Origin: an uncultured Eubacteriales bacterium
Lineage (GTDB): Bacteria; Bacillota_A; Clostridia; Christensenellales; Aristaeellaceae
NCBI GenBank assembly: GCA_944333375.1
Contig: CALVKX010000032.1
Coordinates: 1 to 13,205, forward strand
Direction: 5' to 3'
DNA: 13,205 nt
Shown: positions 1 through 7,721 of the stretch, piece by piece
Layout: every line of letters begins with the position of its first letter
Position numbering within the stretch: position 1 is the stretch's first letter
Position numbers and translations under genes: made by a program
The notes under the pieces: generated by a model
Told to the model about the DNA's origin: nothing
The model's database searches: none
What the model saw: only the letters and a program-made list of their open reading frames with translations

Positions 1-44
1 CAGCGTCCGCCGCGACGATTGAGGTTGCGGACCTGTGGCCCTCC

Positions 45-65
45 GAACCTCCCATAAGGTTTTTT
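45..65 (+). terminator. Weak plus-strand terminator-like hairpin
   Basis: AACCT (46-50) can pair with AGGTT (57-61) around a six-base loop, extended by one G-U pair, and a run of six T (60-65) follows or overlaps the stem. On the plus strand this has the order of an intrinsic terminator, and it could end a plus-strand gene that finishes just inside the left edge. The stem is short, so the call is weak. Confidence 0.25.
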
Positions 66-73
66 GACAGTCT

Positions 74-100
74 GAGGCAGCGCCTGTTGGGCGCTGCCTC
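74..100 (-). terminator. Hairpin after the last operon gene
   Basis: GAGGCAGCGCC (74-84) and GGCGCTGCCTC (90-100) form a perfect 11-bp GC-rich stem with a five-base loop. It starts four bases after the stop codon of the aldolase gene in the leftward direction. This is the expected place for the operon terminator or a 3'-end stabiliser. On the minus strand the stem is followed by an A-rich, not T-rich, stretch, so it is not a textbook intrinsic terminator. It may work with Rho or protect the 3' end. Confidence 0.5.
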
Positions 101-104
101 TCCG

Positions 105-932
105 TTATCGCGCGGTTTTTTCGTTTTCAACCAGCAACAGCTTTTCCATCGTCTTCTGGGCGATGCGCGATCTTGCCTCCCTGGTGTCGTGGCGGTAGTT
201 TCCGCTGCTGCCCGCGGATGATGCCGCGAGGCAGAGCTCCGTGTGAAAATTCAGTTTCGTCACGCCCATTTGGATGCTTTTGCGGATGTCATCGTCCGGG
301 ATGCCGGAACCTCCATGCAGCACAAGGGGAAGATCGACCTTGCCCGCAATCGCCTCCAGCGCCTCAAAGTCCAGCTTGGGCTCGCGCTTGTATAGACCAT
401 GCGCATTTCCGATGGAGATGGCCAGCGCGTCCACGCCGGTTTCGGCCGCGAAGCGCGCCGCGTCGCACGCCGGGGTCGCAACGAGGTCTTCCCCGCCTGC
501 GCCCAGCTCCGCGCCCACATAGCCGAGTTCTCCCTCCAGGCTCATCCCGGCCGGACCGGTAATCTGCCTGGCCGCGAGCGTCAGGGCGATGTTGCCCTCC
601 AGCGGCAGCGCGGAGCCGTCGATCATGGCCGAGGTAAAGCCCGCGTCGCGGGCGGCGGCCACCTCGCAGACCGATTTTGCGTGATCCAGGTGCAGGGCCA
701 GGGCAACGGCGCTGTCCAGGGCCGCCCGCCGCATCATGGCGGCGAAGGGGATCAGCTCCCTCATGGGCAAAAACGCCGTGCCCGTCGCCAGAATGGCCGG
801 GATTTGCAGCCGCTCGACCGCGTCCAGCACGCCAAAGAGCATCTCGCAGTTCCATACGTTGAACTGCGCGGCCGCCTTCCCGTGCTTTCTTGCGCCTGCC
901 AGGATGCTATATAGCGTCGTAATCATGGGCAT
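105..932 (-). CDS. Class II aldolase, GatY/KbaY/Fba family
   Basis: This 275-residue protein is a zinc-dependent class II aldolase of the fructose-/tagatose-bisphosphate family (E. coli GatY is 284 residues). Family members cleave a phosphorylated ketose or keto-acid reversibly to DHAP and an aldehyde. Visible motifs are HLDH at 81-84 (catalytic Asp83 and zinc ligand His84), GNAHGLY with His178, LHGGSG with His206, EGELG near 133-137, and the phosphate-loop segment KLNFHTEL at 226-233. The start ATG at 932 shares one base with the TGA of the upstream dehydrogenase gene (TGATG), which indicates translational coupling. A second in-frame ATG lies two codons later. The reading frame stays open far upstream, but that part is the shadow of the dehydrogenase gene. 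It is the last gene of the operon and probably acts after the DUF1537 kinase. The true substrate cannot be read from sequence. Confidence 0.9.
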   Translation of the reverse strand: MPMITTLYSILAGARKHGKAAAQFNVWNCEMLFGVLDAVERLQIPAILATGTAFLPMRELIPFAAMMRRAALDSAVALALHLDHAKSVCEVAAARDAGFTSAMIDGSALPLEGNIALTLAARQITGPAGMSLEGELGYVGAELGAGGEDLVATPACDAARFAAETGVDALAISIGNAHGLYKREPKLDFEALEAIAGKVDLPLVLHGGSGIPDDDIRKSIQMGVTKLNFHTELCLAASSAGSSGNYRHDTREARSRIAQKTMEKLLLVENEKTAR

Positions 933-1672
933 CACATATACGAGCCGCCTGAGGCGACGATGCACTCGCCATTGACGAAGCTGGAGTCGTCGCTGCACAG
1001 AAACGACACGACCGAGGCGATCTCCTCGGGTTTGGCAAGCCTTTGGGCGGGAATGGCCTCGATGAAGCGGCGCATCGTCTCCTCCGGGACGGCCCGCAGC
1101 ATCTCCGTATCGACGTAGCTGGGCGCAACGGCGTTGACGGTGATGTTCTTTCGCGCGCTCTCCCGCGCCAGGCATTTGGTGAAGCCGATGACGCCCGCCT
1201 TGGATGCCCCGTAGTTGGTCTGGCCGACGTTTCCGAAGGCGGAGACGGAGGCGAGGTTGACGATTTTGCCGTATGCCCGCTCGCGCATGGGGCCGATGAC
1301 GGCCCGGCAGGTGTTGTACATGCCCGAGAGGTTGACGTCGATGACGCGGTCCCACTGCTGGCGCGTCATCTTGTGAAACATGCCGTCCCTGGTGATGCCG
1401 GCATTGTTGACCAGCACCTGAACCGGGCCGCAGGTCCGGGCGATGTTCTCAAAGCAGTCCTCCACCGACTGCGCGTCGGAGACGTCGCAGGCAAAGGGAA
1501 GCACCGTTTCTCCCGTGGGATCAATGCGCTTTGCCGCCTCGGCGGCGGCGTCCGCGTCCACATCCAAAAGGGCGATATGCCCGTAGCCATCCTGCATCAG
1601 CCGCCTGACGATGGCCTCCCCAATTCCCTTTGCGCCGCCGGTCACCGCCGCGCAAAGCTGTTTTCGATCCAT
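932..1672 (-). CDS. Short-chain dehydrogenase/reductase, FabG/PhaB-like
   Basis: This 246-residue classical SDR has a Rossmann fold. The cofactor loop TGGAKGIG spans 11-18, the NNAG motif 89-92, the structural Asn is at 114, and the catalytic set is Ser142, Tyr154, Lys158 (YxxxK). An acidic residue, Asp37, ends the second beta strand, which in this family favours NAD(H) over NADP(H). This suggests an oxidative, catabolic role, although the segment after NNAG (ITRDGMFHKMT) resembles FabG and acetoacetyl-CoA reductase. It may therefore oxidise a hydroxy-acid or sugar-acid intermediate, or act on a 3-hydroxyacyl-CoA next to the thiolase. The ATG at 1672 is preceded by GAGGAGG at good spacing. 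The gene follows the kinase gene by 16 bp and overlaps the aldolase gene by one base. Confidence 0.88.
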   Translation of the reverse strand: MDRKQLCAAVTGGAKGIGEAIVRRLMQDGYGHIALLDVDADAAAEAAKRIDPTGETVLPFACDVSDAQSVEDCFENIARTCGPVQVLVNNAGITRDGMFHKMTRQQWDRVIDVNLSGMYNTCRAVIGPMRERAYGKIVNLASVSAFGNVGQTNYGASKAGVIGFTKCLARESARKNITVNAVAPSYVDTEMLRAVPEETMRRFIEAIPAQRLAKPEEIASVVSFLCSDDSSFVNGECIVASGGSYM

Positions 1673-1688
1673 GTTGTTTCCTCCTCGC

Positions 1689-3122
1689 TCAGCGGATCAG
1701 CTTTTGGACCGCGTCATACAACGCGTTTTCGTCGCCGACGTTTCCCGGGAAAATCACATAGGGAATCCCGGGGAACTTGCTCTCGGGCCCGGTCTCCCAT
1801 ACGGGAACGCCCTTGAGGATCTGTCCCATCACGCGGGCCTTGCGGCACCCCAGCGCCTTTGTGCCGATCTCGCTGGAGGTGATGCCGCCCTTGGCGATGA
1901 TGAAATCGGGACGGGTGCTCATGCGGGCGACGACGGAGGTCACCGCGTCCGAGATCTTGACGGCCAGGCGCAGCTCGTCCTCGCGGTTGCCGGTGTTGAG
2001 GTCAAAGCGCTCGCGCCGGGTATACACCGCACAGCTCCTGCCCGAAGCCAGGCAGGCTTCGGCCTCGGCCACCACGCGGTCCATCTCGCGCCGGAAGGCC
2101 GCCTCGTCCACCACCGTGTGCTGGTTGATCTCGATAAAGCGCAGTTCCTCGCATTTTTTGAGCGCCTGGAGCTGAGCCGTGGTCTTGTTCACATGCGAGC
2201 CCGCCACGACGATGCCCGTAACGGCCGCCTTGTCGCCCACCAGCTCCCGGCGCGTAAGCAGGCCGCGGGAGGAAACGCCGCCCATGACCTTGGCAAGCGC
2301 CGCGGCGCTTCGGTACACAAAGCGCTTTCCCTTGCCCAGCGCGCGCAAAAGGGCGGTCACGAATACCTTGACATCCTCCTCGCACACCGCGTTGACGATC
2401 ATCCTGGAAAAATCCCTCATCGCAAGGAGCTTGTCCTCGATGCCCTCATAGTCCAGCGCGCGAAGCTCGCCGAGCGAAACGGAGGAAACCTGCTGCGCCG
2501 GGTAAGCGCCGCCCGTCTTTTCCTCGATCCACTCGCGGAGGTTGGAGCTGCGGTAACCGAAGGTCTTGTCCCTGGCGAACTCGTTCTCCGCGGCGGGAAT
2601 GAGCTCGTCGCCCGCGGCCACATAGTGGACGTCGCCGGCGGTATACCGGCCCCCTTCCAGGAAGAACGGCATGATGATTTCGCCATCGACCGGCGGCTCT
2701 CCGCACGCTTCCAGCGTCCTGCGCACGACGTCCGTTTCCAGGGGATAGTGTCCGCGCAGCGTCGAGTCCCCGCGGCAGAGGACCGCGAACGGCCTCCCCG
2801 CGCTTTGGGCTGCCTGCGCCACGGCGGAGGTGATCTCCTCATGCGCCCTGCGCGATTCCCCGGCGGTCATGCCGCGGCTGTTGGTGAGAATGAAGGAGAT
2901 CTTGTTTCCGTCCGCAAAGGCGGCCTGCATCGTCTCCGGCTTCCAGTCCGTGTAGACAAAGACGTCATGCACCGTCTGAACGCCCGTGGGGTCGTCGTCC
3001 AGCGCGATCACCTTTGTGCCGTCCGCCTGCAGCGCCTCTTGATAGGCCGCCTCCACCTTCGCGGCGTCATAGGCCGGAAGGCTTTGCAGCAGTTCTTTCA
3101 GGCTTCGCCGCTTTTCCTGCAT
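1689..3122 (-). CDS. DUF1537 family sugar-acid kinase (DDDPTG-type)
   Basis: This protein of about 477 residues belongs to the two-domain DUF1537 (four-carbon acid sugar kinase) family. Members phosphorylate sugar acids such as threonate, erythronate or 3-oxo sugar acids with ATP. The N-terminal substrate domain shows DDDPTG at 42-47 and RGDSTLRG at 117-124. The C-terminal nucleotide domain shows KGGITSSE from 411 and FPGNVGDEN at 458-466. The DDDPTG form and the roughly 40-residue N-terminal extension separate it from the OtnK group, which has DDFTG. I recall this form in some apionate (OiaK-type) clusters, but that is from memory. A GTG at 3131 overlaps the thiolase stop, but the ATG at 3122 has a GAGGTG ribosome binding site at good spacing and is preferred. 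It presumably prepares the aldolase substrate. Exact substrate unknown. Confidence 0.85.
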   Translation of the reverse strand: MQEKRRSLKELLQSLPAYDAAKVEAAYQEALQADGTKVIALDDDPTGVQTVHDVFVYTDWKPETMQAAFADGNKISFILTNSRGMTAGESRRAHEEITSAVAQAAQSAGRPFAVLCRGDSTLRGHYPLETDVVRRTLEACGEPPVDGEIIMPFFLEGGRYTAGDVHYVAAGDELIPAAENEFARDKTFGYRSSNLREWIEEKTGGAYPAQQVSSVSLGELRALDYEGIEDKLLAMRDFSRMIVNAVCEEDVKVFVTALLRALGKGKRFVYRSAAALAKVMGGVSSRGLLTRRELVGDKAAVTGIVVAGSHVNKTTAQLQALKKCEELRFIEINQHTVVDEAAFRREMDRVVAEAEACLASGRSCAVYTRRERFDLNTGNREDELRLAVKISDAVTSVVARMSTRPDFIIAKGGITSSEIGTKALGCRKARVMGQILKGVPVWETGPESKFPGIPYVIFPGNVGDENALYDAVQKLIR

Positions 3123-3127
3123 GGCGC

Positions 3128-4306
3128 TCACCTCAGATTCTCATACAGCACCGACAGGCCCTGTCCGCCGCCGATGCACAGGGTGGCGATGCCGTACCTT
3201 CCGCCGATGCGCTCAAGCTCGTAGAGGAGCTTGACGGAGATGACCGCACCCGTGGCGCCGATGGGATGGCCGAGGGAGATGCCGCTGCCGTTGACGTTGA
3301 CCTTCTCCCCGTCCAGCCCCAGCTCCTGGATGCAGGCCATGGCCTGGGAGGCGAAGGCCTCGTTGAGCTCGAACAGGTCGATTTCCCTGGCCGACAGGCC
3401 CGTGCGCTCAAAGAGCTTGCGCGTGGCGTCGATGGGGCCCAGGCCCATGTAGTTGGGGTCCACGCCGGCAAGCGCGTAATCGACCACCCGCGCGATGGGG
3501 GTGATGCCCATCTCGCGGGCTTTGTCCCCATGCATGAGCACCATGGCGGCGGCCGCGTCGTTGATGCCCGAGGCGTTGCCCGCCGTGACCAGGCCGTCCT
3601 TTTTGAAGATGGGCTTGAGCTTCCCCAGCTTTTCCATGGAGGTGTCACGGGGGTGCTCGTCGGTGTCAAAGATGCGCGTGGCCTTCTTCTCTTTGACCTC
3701 CACGGGGATGATCTGCTCGCGGAATTTTCCCGCCTCAATCGCCGCCCTGGCCCTGCGCTGGCTCTCCAGCGCATAGGCGTCGACCTGCTCGCGGGTGAAG
3801 CCGAATTTCTCGGCGATGTTTTCCGCGGTCATGGCGATATGCGTGCCGGTAAAGGGCTCGGCCAGCGCCGTGGTCAGGGCGTCCCTGGTCACGATATCCC
3901 CCATGCGCGCCCCGAAGCGGGTCTGGTAGGAGCAGTAGGGGAAGTTGCTCATGCTCTCCGCGCCGCCGGCCACGACGATGTCCATGTCACGGTGGTCGAT
4001 GGCGGTGGCGCCGGTCACGATCGCCTGCAGGCCCGAGGCGCAGAGCCGGTTGACGGTCTGGGCGCTGGAGTGAATGGAAAGGCCGGCGTTGAGTGCGGCG
4101 ATACGCGCCAGAAAGCCGTTGAGCCCGTATTGTCCAACGCAGCCAAGGATCACTTCCTCGACGCAGTCCGGTGCGATTCCCGCGCGCTCCACCGCCGCAC
4201 GAATCGCGATTTCTCCAAGCTTTGTGGTCTCAAAGTCCTTGAGCGAGCCGCCGAAGCTGCCCACCGCCGTTCTGACCGCAGAAACAACCATTACGTTCTG
4301 AAACAT
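3128..4306 (-). CDS. Thiolase (acetyl-CoA acetyltransferase family)
   Basis: This complete 392-residue thiolase has every catalytic element. The nucleophile Cys89 is in [17 protein letters not shown] lies near 315-321, His347 is in [10 protein letters not shown], and Cys377 is in TLCIGGGQG. Spacing is nearly identical to the biosynthetic/acetoacetyl-CoA thiolases (Cys89/His348/Cys378 in the Zoogloea enzyme). It either splits acetoacetyl-CoA or another 3-ketoacyl-CoA with CoA, or runs in reverse. In a catabolic operon with a BKACE, cleavage of acetoacetyl-CoA to two acetyl-CoA is the simplest role, though the BKACE product is free acetoacetate and no CoA-transferase is visible. The ATG at 4306 follows AAGGAG. 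Its stop lies five bases before the kinase start. Confidence 0.93.
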   Translation of the reverse strand: MFQNVMVVSAVRTAVGSFGGSLKDFETTKLGEIAIRAAVERAGIAPDCVEEVILGCVGQYGLNGFLARIAALNAGLSIHSSAQTVNRLCASGLQAIVTGATAIDHRDMDIVVAGGAESMSNFPYCSYQTRFGARMGDIVTRDALTTALAEPFTGTHIAMTAENIAEKFGFTREQVDAYALESQRRARAAIEAGKFREQIIPVEVKEKKATRIFDTDEHPRDTSMEKLGKLKPIFKKDGLVTAGNASGINDAAAAMVLMHGDKAREMGITPIARVVDYALAGVDPNYMGLGPIDATRKLFERTGLSAREIDLFELNEAFASQAMACIQELGLDGEKVNVNGSGISLGHPIGATGAVISVKLLYELERIGGRYGIATLCIGGGQGLSVLYENLR

Positions 4307-4332
4307 CGTTTTTCTCCTTGCCTCATTTTGTT

Positions 4333-5181
4333 TTATTCACATTCCACCACCAGGCCGACGCCGGCTTCCATCGCCGGGCAGGCGTTGGCGAGCTGAATGA
4401 CGCAGGGCAGGTCGGTATCGTGGCAGATGTAAAATTGCTTGATCTTTTCACGGCGCACGTAGTCGCAGGTGAAATCCATCTGGCGCTGGGGCACCTCGTC
4501 CGAGCGCAGATGCGAGCCGCCCAGGTAGGTGTGGATGCGCTTGGCGCCCGTGAGTTTCTTGGCATACTCCATGATGTTGCAGATGCCGTAGTGCGCGCAG
4601 GCGGCCACGACGCTGCACTCCTCGCCGTTGCTGTGACGGTAGCAAAGCTGGGTGTCCTCGTCCACGTAATCGTCCACCCACTTGCCGTCCACCAGCACCT
4701 TGGGCGACTGGGGGAAGGAGCGCTCAAAGTCGTTGCTGATCTCGCAGATGCCCATATAGCACAGGTTTCGGGTGATCCAGTAGGGGCCGGGCACAAAGCG
4801 CACCTCAAAGTATTGTTCCAGCACCTCCATGCTCACATCCATGCCCAGCGGCACATTCCACTCAAACTGGTATTTGGGGCGCATGATGTCCGGCGTGGTC
4901 ATCAAAAGGACGGGCTTACGGAACATGGCGTGATCGCGGTAATACTGAATCAGGTATTTGAGGCCGCCGCAGTGGTCGTAGTGGCCGTGGGAGATGATGA
5001 CGTAGTTGGCCATGCGCAGATCGATTCCCAGCGCCTCGGCATTTTTGATGAACTTGTCCGAATAGGCCGTGTCAAAGAGCACCTTCTGGTCCTCGTCCTC
5101 AATCCAGGCCGAGAAGCCGTGTTCGGCGTTGTAGAATTTGTTGAACAAACTGTGGTTTTCCAGCAGCAGGGTAACTTTCAT
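4333..5181 (-). CDS. Metallo-beta-lactamase-fold hydrolase, COG1237-like
   Basis: This 282-residue protein has a metallo-beta-lactamase fold. The metal motif HGHYDH at 65-70 (His65, His67, Asp69, His70) is followed by CGGL. It begins with LLLENHS and has AEHGFSAWIE and VLFDTAYSD, and later CAHYGICNIMEYA and GGSHLR. This is the layout of the COG1237 family, often annotated as dihydropterin/RFAP-synthase-related metal-dependent hydrolases, whose reactions are mostly unknown. It has no signal peptide, so it is cytoplasmic. It lies 18 bp after the second permease gene and 26 bp before the thiolase gene, with an AAAGGAG ribosome binding site. A role as a second lactonase or ester/thioester hydrolase of the pathway is a guess. 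It is not closely related to the UlaG-like protein at the operon head. Confidence 0.82.
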   Translation of the reverse strand: MKVTLLLENHSLFNKFYNAEHGFSAWIEDEDQKVLFDTAYSDKFIKNAEALGIDLRMANYVIISHGHYDHCGGLKYLIQYYRDHAMFRKPVLLMTTPDIMRPKYQFEWNVPLGMDVSMEVLEQYFEVRFVPGPYWITRNLCYMGICEISNDFERSFPQSPKVLVDGKWVDDYVDEDTQLCYRHSNGEECSVVAACAHYGICNIMEYAKKLTGAKRIHTYLGGSHLRSDEVPQRQMDFTCDYVRREKIKQFYICHDTDLPCVIQLANACPAMEAGVGLVVECE

Positions 5182-5199
5182 GGTTTTGCTCTCCTTTCG

Positions 5200-6168
5200 T
5201 CATTTCACGATCAGGTTTTTCGCGCTGCGGTCCGTGGTCAGGAACATGGCCACAATCGTCAGCGCGCCAAAGACGATCTGGCTCCAGAACGCATCGACGC
5301 CGATGATGGTCATGCCGTTTTCGATGGCGGTCACGATCAGCACGCCCACCAGCGTCATCAGGACGCTCCCCTTGCCGCCCGTCATTGCCGTGCCGCCCAG
5401 CAGCACGGCCGCAACGGCCTGAAGCGTAAAGGGCGAGCCCACCGTAGGCGCGGAGCTTTGCAGCTTGATGGCCAGGAGGATGCCCGCCATGGCGCTGGTC
5501 ATGCCGCAAATGGTAAAGGCGAAGATCTTGGTCGCCGATACGTTGATGCCCGAGATCCTGGCCGTGCGCTCGTTGGCGCCGGTGAGGCTGATGCTCTTGC
5601 CGATGACGGTGCGCTTTTGCACCAGGTGCAGCACAATCATTACGATGACCGCCGCGATGGTGATGGCGCCCACGACGCCGAACTTCTCCTTGCCCCAGGC
5701 AATGTAGGTACGCTCCGCCTTGGCGATCATCACCGGCGAAGGGGTGAGCAGCAGCGCCAGGCTGTTATAGACGTTCATCATGCCAAGGGAGGCAATGAAG
5801 GAAGGAATCTTCAGCTTCGTATGGATCACGCCCAGAATGAAGCCTGTCGCAACGCCAAAGAGGATGGCCACACCATAGGCCCACGGACCCACGGAGGGCA
5901 TGAGCATGACCAGCAGTACGTTGGCACAGGAGCAAACCGCACCCATGGACAGATCCAGGGAGCCCAGCAGCCTCACATACGTGGCGCCGCAGGCCATGAC
6001 CAGCAGCGGCGCCATGTTGGTCAGGAGGTTCTTGAGGTTGAAGGTGTTGAGAAAGCTGGGGTTGATGAGATAAAATGCCAGATAGATGGCGATGAGCGCG
6101 CCGATGCTCGCCAGGGAAGAAGCTACGCCCCTGAGCTTTTGAAGGTCTGATTTTTCAATGCGTTTCAT
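5200..6168 (-). CDS. Ribose-type ABC transporter permease (second)
   Basis: This 322-residue integral membrane protein is of the RbsC/BPD_transp_2 family, with about eight to ten hydrophobic segments after a short basic N-terminus. Family landmarks are GSLDLSMGAV (usual form GGIDLSVG), the cytoplasmic coupling segment GANERTARISGINV, and GGTAMTGGKGSVLMTLVG. It forms the membrane channel together with the permease at 7722-8741, with the ATPase gene between them. Having two different permeases implies a heterodimeric channel rather than the homodimer of the E. coli ribose system. The ATG at 6168 has a GGGGAGGAG ribosome binding site directly after the ATPase stop, with 16 bp between the genes. 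The substrate is expected to be a small unphosphorylated sugar or sugar derivative. Confidence 0.92.
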   Translation of the reverse strand: MKRIEKSDLQKLRGVASSLASIGALIAIYLAFYLINPSFLNTFNLKNLLTNMAPLLVMACGATYVRLLGSLDLSMGAVCSCANVLLVMLMPSVGPWAYGVAILFGVATGFILGVIHTKLKIPSFIASLGMMNVYNSLALLLTPSPVMIAKAERTYIAWGKEKFGVVGAITIAAVIVMIVLHLVQKRTVIGKSISLTGANERTARISGINVSATKIFAFTICGMTSAMAGILLAIKLQSSAPTVGSPFTLQAVAAVLLGGTAMTGGKGSVLMTLVGVLIVTAIENGMTIIGVDAFWSQIVFGALTIVAMFLTTDRSAKNLIVK

Positions 6169-6184
6169 GTTCGCCTCTCCTCCC

Positions 6185-7711
6185 CTACATCATGCGCTGC
6201 AAAATCTGCGTATGATCGGGCTTTGCGCCCACCGGGGCGTCGAATTCGCCGGTGATGAGCCCGTCTTTCATAATCAGCACGCGGTTGCTCAGGCTGATGC
6301 ACTCATCCAGCGTATCGCCCAACAAAATGATGGATTTCCCGCTTTCCGCCATATCGCGGATCAGGCTGTAAATCTCCACCTTCGCGCCGATGTCCACACC
6401 GCGGGTCGGATGGTTGAGCAAAACGATGTCGCTTTCGCTGGAGAGCATCTTGGCGAAGACGACCTTCTGTGCGTTGCCGCCGGAAAGGCTGGAAACGCTG
6501 GTCTTGTGGCCAGGCGTGCGGATTCTGAGCTTGCTGATCCACTGTTTGGCCTGCCCGGTCATTTTCCGGCCGGAGATAAAGCCATGCCTGCCCAGCCGGC
6601 TCATGCTGGAGGCCGCGATGTTGTCGGTGATGCTCAGGATGCCGAATACGCCCTCTGCGTTTCGCTCCTGGGGGATCATGGTGATGCCGTCGCGAAGCGC
6701 CTGCGCCGGGCTTTGGTAGCGCTTGACGCTCCCCTTGACGATCAGCGTTCCGTCCGTTGGCTTCTCGTCGCCGCTGAGCACATAGCACAGCTCCTCCTTG
6801 CCCGAGCCCACCACGCCGCAAAAGCCCAGGATCTCTCCCCGCCTCAGCTTAAAGGAGACGTCCTTGAACTGGCCCGTGAGGTGCAGGTTTCTGGCCTCCA
6901 GCACCACCTCGTCATCCGGCTGGCGCTGCCGGTCCAGGCTGTAATATTCGTTGGTGCTGCTCTTTCCCACCATGCTTTCATACAGCAGCATTTCGTTGCA
7001 CTTGGCGGTTTCAAACTCGCCGGCGTTTTCCGCGTCGCGGAAGACATAGATCCTGTCGGTCAGCTCCAGCACCTCGTCAAGGTGGTGGGAAACGAAAATC
7101 ACCGAGTGCCCCTTGGCCGCCAGCGCGCGCACCTGGCGGTAGAGAAGCTGGACCTCCTCCTCGTTGAGCACGGAGGTGGGCTCGTCGAGCAAAATCAGGG
7201 CATGCTCGACATTGGCGGTATAGGCCTTGCTGATGGTCCGGGCGATCTCCACCATCTGCCGGGTGGCGAAGTTGAGCTCGCGGACATGCTTTTCGGGCTT
7301 GACGTCCTCCAGCCCCACCTCGGAGAGGCTCTTGCGCGTAGCCTCATACATCTTTTTAAAGTCAATCAGGCCGCCCCTGGAGAACTTCTTTTCGTCTCCA
7401 AAAAACACATTCTGCCCCACGGTCAAATTGACGATCAGCGACTGCTCCTGAAAGACCATGCCAACGCCGCTGTTATTGGCCTCCTTGGGATTGCGGGGCG
7501 CGTACTTCTCGCCACCCAAAAACATCTCGCCGCTGCTGGGCGGCTGCACGCCCATGATGATTTTCAAAAGCGTGCTCTTGCCCGCGCCGTTTTCGCCCAC
7601 GAGCCCGACGATCTCCCCGTAGCCCACGTGCATGTTGACGCTTTTGAGCGCGGCGTTTCCGCCAAAATTTTTGGATATGTTGCGCACTTCAAACAAAACA
7701 TCCTGCTTCAT
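6185..7711 (-). CDS. Ribose-type ABC transporter ATPase, two nucleotide-binding domains
   Basis: This 508-residue protein has two fused ABC domains, like RbsA/XylG. Domain 1 has Walker A GENGAGKST at 39-47, Q-loop Gln88, Walker B LLDEPTS at 174-180 and the H-loop SHH near 208-210. Its signature is degenerate (ELNFATRQ at 145-152 instead of LSxGxxQ). Domain 2 has Walker A-like GVVGSGKEE at 299-307 and a canonical LSGGN at 409-413. Its Walker B reads VLLNHPTRG at 430-438, so Asp and the catalytic Glu are replaced by Asn433 and His434. The composite site formed by domain 1 Walker motifs and the domain 2 signature is intact; the other is probably inactive. It drives the two flanking permeases. 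The start at 7711 follows GAGGAG, 10 bp after the upstream permease gene. Confidence 0.93.
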   Translation of the reverse strand: MKQDVLFEVRNISKNFGGNAALKSVNMHVGYGEIVGLVGENGAGKSTLLKIIMGVQPPSSGEMFLGGEKYAPRNPKEANNSGVGMVFQEQSLIVNLTVGQNVFFGDEKKFSRGGLIDFKKMYEATRKSLSEVGLEDVKPEKHVRELNFATRQMVEIARTISKAYTANVEHALILLDEPTSVLNEEEVQLLYRQVRALAAKGHSVIFVSHHLDEVLELTDRIYVFRDAENAGEFETAKCNEMLLYESMVGKSSTNEYYSLDRQRQPDDEVVLEARNLHLTGQFKDVSFKLRRGEILGFCGVVGSGKEELCYVLSGDEKPTDGTLIVKGSVKRYQSPAQALRDGITMIPQERNAEGVFGILSITDNIAASSMSRLGRHGFISGRKMTGQAKQWISKLRIRTPGHKTSVSSLSGGNAQKVVFAKMLSSESDIVLLNHPTRGVDIGAKVEIYSLIRDMAESGKSIILLGDTLDECISLSNRVLIMKDGLITGEFDAPVGAKPDHTQILQRMM

Positions 7712-7721
7712 AGCGCTCTCC

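Larger units (their letters stand above)
1..104. other. Left edge, no recognised gene
   Basis: No gene in this stretch can be supported. A plus-strand frame closes with a stop at 20-22 and another at 55-57, so the tail of a convergent plus-strand gene could lie here. Too few codons are visible to name it. On the minus strand an ATG at about 55-53 opens a frame running off the window, without a convincing ribosome binding site. The two visible structures, a small hairpin with a T run at 45-65 and a strong hairpin at 74-100, are listed separately. Confidence 0.3.

Noticed and set aside
933..1355. N-terminal extension of the aldolase frame to 416 codons
   Set aside because: The extension is a compositionally odd, Arg-rich translation of the dehydrogenase gene in another frame. 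The family N-terminus begins at 932, right at the dehydrogenase stop.
1611..3224. A 537-codon plus-strand open frame antisense to the kinase gene
   Set aside because: Same pattern: no domain, no ribosome binding site of note, and it covers a well-supported kinase gene.
4318..6150. A 610-codon plus-strand open frame antisense to the COG1237 hydrolase and the second permease
   Set aside because: The product is rich in His, Ala, Gly and Asp in an irregular way with no family motif. It is opposite to two well-supported genes, and long antisense frames are common in GC-rich coding DNA.
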